This document shows, piece after piece, positions 43,169 through 47,913 of a DNA stretch of 47,913 nucleotides. How positions within the stretch are numbered: position 1 is the stretch's first letter; every line of letters starts with the position of its first letter. The stretch is from Clostridia bacterium (lineage in GTDB: Bacteria > Bacillota > Clostridia > Oscillospirales > Acutalibacteraceae). The position numbers were made by a program, and so were the translations under genes. Below the pieces are notes generated by a model. That model made no database searches. It had not been told where the DNA came from and saw nothing but the letters and a program-made list of their open reading frames with translations. Where the stretch lies: assembly GCA_017549285.1 (NCBI GenBank), contig JAFYVE010000049.1, forward strand, positions 1 through 47,913. The letters run 5' to 3'.

Positions 43169-44225
43169 TAACAACAAATGCATTAAAACAACACTTCTCG
43201 ACTGGATAAAAATTACTCTTTTTACGGGACTGGGAATGCTTATCCTGCTTTCAATCACAATGCTGATTGTAAATTTTGTATGGATGCTCATCTATAATAC
43301 GGGTTTTATTACAGAATCAAATTTCAGACGTGTTTATATTTTTGATTTTACGGTTATCACAATCCTTGTAGGCTGTTTTCTTACTGCATTCGTTGTAAGA
43401 TATCCCGTCGTATGGACAAACAATCTTGTTAAAGGCATAAGAAATATCTATCACGGCAATTACGGCACAAGGCTCAAGGAAAGAAAACTCAAGCCCATAA
43501 GCAAAGTTGCACGTGAATTCAATGCCATGGCAAAACAGCTTGAAATAACAGAAACTCTCAGCCATGATTTCATAAATAATTTCTCTCACGAATGCAAAAC
43601 ACCGATTGCATCTATCAACGGGTTTGCAAAATTGCTGAAAAATAACAATCTTTCAGAAGAAGAAAAAAACGAATATCTCAGTATAATCATTGATGAATCA
43701 GAAAGACTCAACAACCTTGCAACGGATATTCTTAATCTTTCAAAGCTTGAAAATCAGATGATTCTTACAAACACCGAAAAGTTTGATATCTGCGAACAGA
43801 TAAGAGAAACTGCGGCAAAGCTTTATAATCAGACGAAACTGAAAAATCTTGAAATTATTATTCCCGAAGAGAACTGTCACATCACCGCAAATGCAGGAAT
43901 ACTTGAAATTGTGTGGCAGAATCTTCTTACAAATGCAATCAAGTTTGCCTGTGACGGCTCGGAAATTATCATTGACATTAAACAAAATAAAGATAAGGTT
44001 CATATTACGGTATCGGACAAAGGCTGTATAATAAACGAAGAACAGCAGTCAAGGCTGTTTGAAAGATTCTATCAGTGCGACGAATCACATTCAACAAAAG
44101 GCAACGGACTCGGACTTTCAATCGTAAAAAGAATCACACAGCTTCATAAAGGCGATATCATTCTTAAAAAATCGGATGAAAACGAAACAGTTTTTGAAGT
44201 GACCCTGCCGAAAGAATATGAATAA
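43149..44225 (+). CDS. Membrane sensor histidine kinase
   Basis: A 358-residue kinase. Two membrane helices (about residues 16-40 and 58-80) are separated by a very short outside loop of about 15 residues, so sensing is probably within the membrane or through a partner. A HAMP-like linker follows, then HisKA with LSHDFINNFSHECKTPIASING (His in NFSHE). The catalytic domain has NLLTNAIKFA (N box), SDKGCII, and GNGLGLSIVKRI (G2). It is the partner of the overlapping response regulator. Such short-loop kinases often respond to cell-envelope stress. Confidence 0.95.
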   Translation: MKKKTTDNNKCIKTTLLDWIKITLFTGLGMLILLSITMLIVNFVWMLIYNTGFITESNFRRVYIFDFTVITILVGCFLTAFVVRYPVVWTNNLVKGIRNIYHGNYGTRLKERKLKPISKVAREFNAMAKQLEITETLSHDFINNFSHECKTPIASINGFAKLLKNNNLSEEEKNEYLSIIIDESERLNNLATDILNLSKLENQMILTNTEKFDICEQIRETAAKLYNQTKLKNLEIIIPEENCHITANAGILEIVWQNLLTNAIKFACDGSEIIIDIKQNKDKVHITVSDKGCIINEEQQSRLFERFYQCDESHSTKGNGLGLSIVKRITQLHKGDIILKKSDENETVFEVTLPKEYE

Positions 44226-44227
44226 AC

Positions 44228-44287
44228 AAAGAGATAACTGCCCACACTCCGTACAGAAGTGTACCTCTGCGGTTATCTCTTTTTTTA
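44228..44287 (+). terminator. Branched terminator after the kinase gene
   Basis: AAAGAGATAAC (44228-44238) pairs with GTTATCTCTTT (44272-44282) followed by more T. The 33-base interior holds a second hairpin, ACACT/AGTGT. The long branched form is unusual compared with the other terminators here. Confidence 0.8.
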
Positions 44288-44360
44288 CGCAAAAATTTAT
44301 CAATATATTAAATTCAGCCGATTTATTTGTATAAAATGCATAGATTTCTGAAATAATATA

Positions 44361-44369
44361 TGTTATAAT
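44361..44369 (+). promoter_or_regulatory. Extended -10 promoter of the thioredoxin gene
   Basis: TGTTATAAT gives a perfect -10 (44364-44369) with the extended TG motif. No strong -35 lies 17 bases upstream. Confidence 0.65.
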
Positions 44370-44399
44370 TATTTCATCAAAAAGAAAGGAATGAACGAA

Positions 44400-44708
44400 A
44401 TGTCATTAATCAAAGCAAATAAAGACAATTTTAAGCAAATTATATCATCAGACAAGAAAGTTTTAGTTGATTTTTACGCAGATTGGTGCGGTCCCTGTCA
44501 GATGGTTTCACCTTTCGTCGAACAGATTGCAAATGAGCATCCTGAATACGTTATTGCAAAAGTAAACGTAGACGAAGAGCCTGAGCTCGCTGCTCAATAT
44601 GATGTAAGAGGTATTCCCCTGCTTATGGTTTTTGAAAACGGCGAGGTTAAAAAACAGGCAGCAGGTGCAAGACCGAAACAGGCAATTCTTGATCTGATTG
44701 AAGGATAA
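44400..44708 (+). CDS. trxA: Thioredoxin
   Basis: A 102-residue thioredoxin with the WCGPC redox site (Cys30, Cys33), VDFYADWCGPC, and the cis-proline loop VRGIPLLMVFENGE. It reduces protein disulfides with electrons from thioredoxin reductase. The ATG at 44400 is chosen because AAGGA ends 9 bases upstream; the in-frame ATG at 44391 abuts the ribosome binding site. It is monocistronic and is followed by repeat copy E rather than a recognisable terminator hairpin. Confidence 0.96.
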   Translation: MSLIKANKDNFKQIISSDKKVLVDFYADWCGPCQMVSPFVEQIANEHPEYVIAKVNVDEEPELAAQYDVRGIPLLMVFENGEVKKQAAGARPKQAILDLIEG

Positions 44709-44714
44709 ACAATA

Positions 44715-44963
44715 ATTTATCGAGGTTTTCAGATAAACATTTCGTAATAAAAACAATCTTTGTAGGGACCGATGCCCACATCGGTCCGATTGCGGAGTGT
44801 AACGGAGCAATAACGATTGAAAATCGTTCTATTGCAACAATCTCAATGAATCAATTTGTTCGTTATGCGGAAATCAGAGATTTCCGATTTGTCTTCGACA
44901 AATGCGGACCGATGTAGGCATCGGTCCCTACACATTATTAAAACCCGACAAATTCTGATTTAT
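44715..44963. repeat. REP/BIME-like palindromic element, copy E
   Basis: The core at 44762-44931 has the same sequence and orientation as copies C and D inner. Its outer flanks are AATTTATCGAGG (44715-44726) and CCCGACAAATTCTGATTTAT (44944-44963), partial inverted repeats of each other. The right flank overlaps the stop codon of the M50 protease gene. It lies between two convergent genes. Confidence 0.85.
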
Positions 44964-45538
44964 TTCACCAACTGCACAACCGTTGTCACAACAAGCATAA
45001 CTGTCAGCGCAATAAATGACGAGTTTACAATTCTGTTTATCAGCAGACAGATAAGTAACAGGACAAGGCAGATGCACACCGCTGTTTCTGTTATATTCAT
45101 TATTTTCTCTGCGTGTAATTCGTCTTTTCGTATTATTATCAGGTTATTGATAAACCTGCCTGCATCAAGACTTCTGAGAGGTAACAGATTTATCACAAGA
45201 AGCCCTGCATTGATATAAAACGGCAGGTCATATAAACAAAAATAAAGTATCGGCATCAGGAGAAGATTTACAGCAGGTCCCGATGCCGATATTATACATT
45301 CTGCCCTCGGTGAAATCATTCCTGACGGGCAGTTTATTCTTATTCCGGTCGGGGTGAACGTTATTGAATCAGGATAAATATTGTTATAAATCATCGCAAT
45401 AAGATGTCCCGTTTCGTGAAGCACCGCAAGACTCAATGCGCAGATATAACTCTCCCTGAGTTCTCCCGAAATCATTATAAGAGCCGTTACACAGAACGGA
45501 AATCCGATTCTGATTCTGATTTTATTAAATTTCAACAT
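44960..45538 (-). CDS. M50-family intramembrane metalloprotease (SpoIVFB-like)
   Basis: A 192-residue site-2-type protease with the zinc motif HETGH at residues 41-45 inside a membrane helix. The second motif INLLPLRSLDAGRF matches NxxPxxxLDxG, which supplies the third ligand Asp. Four to five membrane segments are visible. It lies downstream of an M23 protein and overlaps it by 14 bases, the arrangement of spoIVFA-spoIVFB, where the protease cleaves pro-sigma-K. It lacks the C-terminal CBS domain of Bacillus SpoIVFB. Its stop codon lies within the flank of repeat E, so a lost tail is possible. Confidence 0.82.
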   Translation of the reverse strand: MLKFNKIRIRIGFPFCVTALIMISGELRESYICALSLAVLHETGHLIAMIYNNIYPDSITFTPTGIRINCPSGMISPRAECIISASGPAVNLLLMPILYFCLYDLPFYINAGLLVINLLPLRSLDAGRFINNLIIIRKDELHAEKIMNITETAVCICLVLLLICLLINRIVNSSFIALTVMLVVTTVVQLVK

Positions 45539-46244
45539 AGAATGACGGATTGATTCTGATATTATCTTTTCTTATTTCAAAATGAAGATGATTGCCCGTT
45601 GAATCACCGGTTGAGCCCACAAAAGCTATAACATCTCCTGTTTTAACTCTGTCTCCTTCCTGTGCACACAGTGAAGAACAATGTGCATAAATTGAAACGG
45701 TGTTGTTATCGTGAAGGATTTTAACATAATTTCCGTAGCTTTTATCCCACGATGCATCAACAACTTCTCCGGCTGCTGCGGCTTTTATTCCGGTGCCGTA
45801 ATCAGCTGCAAGATCAAGTCCGGTGTGAATTCCCGCTTCTCCCGTTATGGGGCCGATTCTGTAACCGAATTCTGATGAAACTGTATAATCATCAAGAGGC
45901 ATCTGCATATTGACTCCCGTATCCACTTTTTCAAAGCATATCCCTTCAAGAGCATCAATTGAAGTGAAAACGATATCTTCTCCACCTGCAGGTTTTACGG
46001 AAGATGTTTCTTCAGGAGCAAAGACATCAGCATATTCATTCATTTTCATAAAAGCTTCGGCAATATCTTCAGGCTCATATTCTTCGGTCATATATGATTC
46101 ATACCCTTCAACAATCGTTTTATAAAATTCTCCCGAATTGTAAAATGAATAAAGCATAACACCGATAAGCAGGACTGATAATAAGCTCTGAACAACAAGA
46201 ACCGTAAAAAACGGGTCTTTCTTTTTATTTGCAGAATCAGACAT
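45525..46244 (-). CDS. Membrane-anchored M23 (LytM) protein, SpoIIQ/SpoIVFA-like
   Basis: A 239-residue protein with one N-terminal membrane helix (about 11-34), an acidic linker, and a C-terminal LytM domain. All zinc ligands are present: His140 and Asp144 (GIHTGLD), His188 (YAHC) and His219/His221 (GNHLHF). Two contexts compete: overlap with an M50 protease suggests SpoIVFA, and proximity to spoIIID suggests SpoIIQ, which in clostridia keeps an intact metal site. The ATG at 46244 has GGAGG 7 bases upstream; the frame is open further upstream without a ribosome binding site. Confidence 0.82.
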   Translation of the reverse strand: MSDSANKKKDPFFTVLVVQSLLSVLLIGVMLYSFYNSGEFYKTIVEGYESYMTEEYEPEDIAEAFMKMNEYADVFAPEETSSVKPAGGEDIVFTSIDALEGICFEKVDTGVNMQMPLDDYTVSSEFGYRIGPITGEAGIHTGLDLAADYGTGIKAAAAGEVVDASWDKSYGNYVKILHDNNTVSIYAHCSSLCAQEGDRVKTGDVIAFVGSTGDSTGNHLHFEIRKDNIRINPSFYVEI

Positions 46245-46296
46245 CCGAAAACCTCCGTAATTTTTGAAATTTTGTGGAAATTTTATCAAATTGCTA

Positions 46297-46325
46297 TTGA
46301 CAAAAAATTTATTGTACTTTATAAT
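46297..46325 (+). promoter_or_regulatory. Perfect consensus promoter upstream of the winged-helix gene
   Basis: TTGACA (46297-46302), 17 bases, TATAAT (46320-46325). The start site would be near 46332. A strong terminator follows only about 75 bases later, well before the next gene. Confidence 0.88.
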
Positions 46326-46331
46326 GTTGTT

Positions 46332-46444
46332 GTATAAAAAACAAACACAAGATATTGTTAATTACGATATTCTTCTAAATCATATAAAACAATCCTTGAG
46401 AAAACAGCAGGCGGATCAAAAATCCGTCTGTTGTTTTTTATTTT
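46332..46444 (+). ncRNA. Candidate small RNA or attenuated leader (~110 nt)
   Basis: The interval runs from the start site of a perfect promoter to the end of a strong terminator. It has no ORF with a ribosome binding site. A possible hairpin is GATAT...ATATT near 46353-46376. It could be an independent small RNA or the leader of the winged-helix gene, with the terminator as attenuator. No Rfam family is recognised. Confidence 0.55.
46403..46444 (+). terminator. Strong terminator/attenuator before the winged-helix gene
   Basis: A 14-pair stem AACAGCAGGCGGAT / ATCCGTCTGTTGTT (two G-U pairs) with loop CAAAA is followed by TTTTATTTT. It lies about 100 bases before the coding region it would have to pass. 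Confidence 0.88.
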
Positions 46445-46545
46445 GTAAATTTTTTATAAACATTTGTTCGATTACCCTGAAAAGACAACCAAAACGGTTT
46501 CTTTTTTCCCGAGTTTGGTCCAAGGGTGAAAGGAGTTTTTTACTT

Positions 46546-47370
46546 TTGGAAAATGACATGCGAAAAAAAATGTATATAAAACTTTATTATTCACTTCTTG
46601 ACTGGGCGTGGATAAACCATCCGAATACACTCGTTGTATTCATTCATCTTCTGCTCAACGCAAACAGAAAAGACCAGCCGTATCATAAAGGAATTATCAG
46701 AAAAGGGGAAGTTCTTGCATCATATGAATTCTTATCTGAAAGAACAGGGCTTTCTGCCCAACAAGTAAGAAGGGCTGTTGAAAACCTGATTTCAACGGGT
46801 GATATTTCACGAAGGCAACTCGGAAAAACGTGTGTTTACACTCTTAATTGCTGGAGTGAAATGGAAAATTGCTTTGTTGATTATAATTTTTATGACTATA
46901 ATAACGAACAGAATCGCAACAACGGGATAACAGATGAATACAACCGTTCCGAACATATAACAGACAGCAAACCGACAACGTATAAACAGCAAACCGACAA
47001 TGAACCGGCAACACTTATATATTGTAAGAATGAAGATAATGAAAATAATGAGATATTGAAAGAGTGTGAGAGTGAAAAAACACACGCACACGGCAAACTT
47101 CATAACGTTTTCATTTCTCAGGAAAATTATGATGAATTCAGAAAGGAATTCCCCTATATCGCAGATGAGATTATAGATCAGCTATCTGAAAAGATAGCAA
47201 CGGGTGATAAACAATACAAGACAGGTCACATAGGGCATCTTTATGTATTTGCAAGAAATTACAGACAGGAAAAGAAAACTGAGACTTATAATAAACCTTC
47301 ATATGATATAAACCTTGCATTACAGAAAGCAAAGAAATTAGACCCGACGAAGACAAAAAGGGAAAGATGA
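46546..47370 (+). CDS. Winged-helix protein resembling phage/plasmid replisome organizers
   Basis: A 274-residue protein. Residues 10-105 form a winged helix: KLYYSLLDWAWINHPNTLVVFIHLLLNANRKD, KGIIRKGEVLASYEFLSERTGLSAQQVRRAVENLISTGDI, the wording of DnaD-like or phage replication-initiation N-domains. An Asn/Asp/Glu-rich linker (about 115-190) and a C-terminal HIGHLYVFARNYRQEKK block follow, with a basic tail. TTG at 46546 is the likely start: GGAG lies 10 bases upstream, while the ATG at 46558 is 22 bases from it. The frame continues upstream through the terminator, which is not coding. It is probably of mobile-element origin, now beside sporulation genes. Confidence 0.75.
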   Translation: MENDMRKKMYIKLYYSLLDWAWINHPNTLVVFIHLLLNANRKDQPYHKGIIRKGEVLASYEFLSERTGLSAQQVRRAVENLISTGDISRRQLGKTCVYTLNCWSEMENCFVDYNFYDYNNEQNRNNGITDEYNRSEHITDSKPTTYKQQTDNEPATLIYCKNEDNENNEILKECESEKTHAHGKLHNVFISQENYDEFRKEFPYIADEIIDQLSEKIATGDKQYKTGHIGHLYVFARNYRQEKKTETYNKPSYDINLALQKAKKLDPTKTKRER

Positions 47371-47422
47371 ATTCTATCGTGAAGTGCTGAGCATCTGCTT
47401 TCGCTTCGCTCAATTTCCACCT

Positions 47423-47674
47423 TTATTTTAAATTATTGTATTTCTCTTTCGTCGCCTGCCCTCCCCTTATATGACGCTGGGCTTTATTTGTATCGAGCAC
47501 TTTTCTTACTTCATTATATAATGTCGGGTTTGATTTTTTCAGCCGTGTTGAAACATCAGAATGAACAGTGCTTTTTGAAATGCCGAATTTCTTTGCAGTT
47601 GCCCTTACGGTAGTCTTATTTTCAACAATATATTCACCGAGCTCAACAGCCCTTTCTTCAACAATTGTTTTCAA
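47423..47674 (-). CDS. spoIIID: Stage III sporulation protein D
   Basis: An 83-residue DNA-binding regulator of mother-cell gene expression between sigma-E and sigma-K. It has the family sequence ERAVELGEYIVENKTTVRATAKKFGISKSTVHSDVSTRL (HTH), then RLKKSNPTLYNEVRKVLDTNKAQRHIRGGQATKEKY. The start codon is TTG with GGAGG 10 bases upstream. It converges with the winged-helix gene and has a candidate sigma-E promoter. This gene is diagnostic of an endospore former. Confidence 0.96.
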   Translation of the reverse strand: MKTIVEERAVELGEYIVENKTTVRATAKKFGISKSTVHSDVSTRLKKSNPTLYNEVRKVLDTNKAQRHIRGGQATKEKYNNLK

Positions 47675-47683
47675 AGAAAAAAA

Positions 47684-47725
47684 CCTCCTTAAAACATATC
47701 ATTCAATAGATATGAGTTAAGGAGG
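47684..47725. promoter_or_regulatory. Inverted repeat covering the spoIIID ribosome binding site
   Basis: CCTCCTTAA (47684-47692) and TTAAGGAGG (47717-47725) are perfect inverted repeats, with ATATC/GATAT inside. On the minus strand the second half is the spoIIID ribosome binding site. It can be hidden in a hairpin only if transcription starts upstream of the repeat. Confidence 0.55.
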
Positions 47726-47736
47726 ATAATTATGAA
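47706..47736 (-). promoter_or_regulatory. Candidate sigma-E promoter of spoIIID
   Basis: On the minus strand TTCATAATT (47728-47736), 13 bases, CATATCTAT (47706-47714) resembles the sigma-E pattern (GTCATATT, 13-15 bases, CATACAAT). SpoIIID is a sigma-E target in Bacillus. The start site would be near 47699, giving a leader of about 25 bases. Confidence 0.5.
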
Positions 47737-47741
47737 TTTGT

Positions 47742-47913
47742 ATAAATCAGAATTTGTCGGGATGATTGAACAAAACAATCGTAGGGACCGATGCCCACAT
47801 CGGTCCGCATTTGTCGAAGACAAATCGGAAATCTCTGATTTCCGTTAACAAAACAAATTAATTTATTTGGTTTATTGTAATTGAACGATTTTCAATCGTT
47901 ATTGCTCCGTTAC
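47742..47913. repeat. REP/BIME-like palindromic element, copy F (cut by window end)
   Basis: The left flank ATAAATCAGAATTTGTCGGG (47742-47761) is the inverse of the right flank of copy E. A GTAGGGACCGATG-CCCA-CATCGGTCC arm starts at 47781. TTTGTC/GACAAA and GGAAATC/GATTTCC hairpins follow, in the orientation of copy B. The right arm lies beyond the window. Confidence 0.85.

Noticed and set aside
26457-44931. CRISPR array formed by the recurring palindromes
   Set aside because: Copies are kilobases apart, about 170 bases long and internally structured, with no short regular spacers and no cas genes.
47732-47848. 38-codon ORF (MNLYKSEFVGM...) with AAGGAGG six bases before its ATG
   Set aside because: The apparent ribosome binding site is one half of the inverted repeat at spoIIID, and the ORF runs straight into repeat F. 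Coincidence is more likely than a gene, though it cannot be fully excluded.

Overview
The window looks like a chromosomal segment of a low-GC, spore-forming Firmicute of the class Clostridia, probably an uncultured gut member of the Oscillospirales/Ruminococcaceae type. The evidence is the AT-rich sequence, strong AGGAGG-type ribosome binding sites, consensus sigma-A promoters, a clostridial rplS-lepB-rbgA-rnhB-yraN cluster, a tig-clpP-clpX block, and sporulation genes (spoIIID and an overlapping M23/M50 pair). Taxonomy is inferred from content only.

Layout. 1-360: elongator tRNA-Met and tRNA-Glu behind a perfect promoter. 371-4683: metallophosphoesterase, ArsB/NhaD-type transporter, nitroreductase and an esterase. 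4736-8108 (minus): clpX, clpP and tig (protein folding and turnover). 8231-9174: a second phosphoesterase and a small DUF1540 protein. 9211-15739 (minus): thrC, dipeptidase, yraN, rnhB, rbgA, three tandem type I signal peptidases and rplS with a structured leader. 15940-18427 (minus): a B12-binding-type radical SAM protein with its partner. 18667-22291: a GH39-like secreted glycosidase divergent from a rare Gfo/Idh/MocA-GNAT fusion. 22378-26434: a membrane protein, serC-serA and a type I phosphodiesterase. 26712-32358 (minus): thyX, a TrpR-like regulator, a methyltransferase, hslO and a ClpE-like ATPase, probably one stress/nucleotide operon. 32843-42178 (minus): a 3111-residue secreted protein with five internal repeats and no family I recognise. 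42479-44225: a two-component system divergent from it. 44400-47674: thioredoxin, an M50/M23 pair resembling SpoIVFB with SpoIVFA/SpoIIQ, a winged-helix replisome-organizer-like gene behind a candidate attenuator or small RNA, and spoIIID.

The most striking non-genic signal is a family of six dispersed palindromic elements (near 2961, 18450, 26457, 32474, 44762 and 47781). Each is a pair of inverted hairpin arms starting GTAG and ending CTAC. One copy sits inside another, and outer AATTTGTCGGG / CCCGACAAATT flanks recur. This is the architecture of REP/BIME elements mobilised by RAYT (Y1 HUH) transposases, but no transposase lies in the window. The giant repeat protein with its adjacent two-component system is the best candidate for an undescribed protein system. 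Three signal peptidases suggest a substantial secretome.
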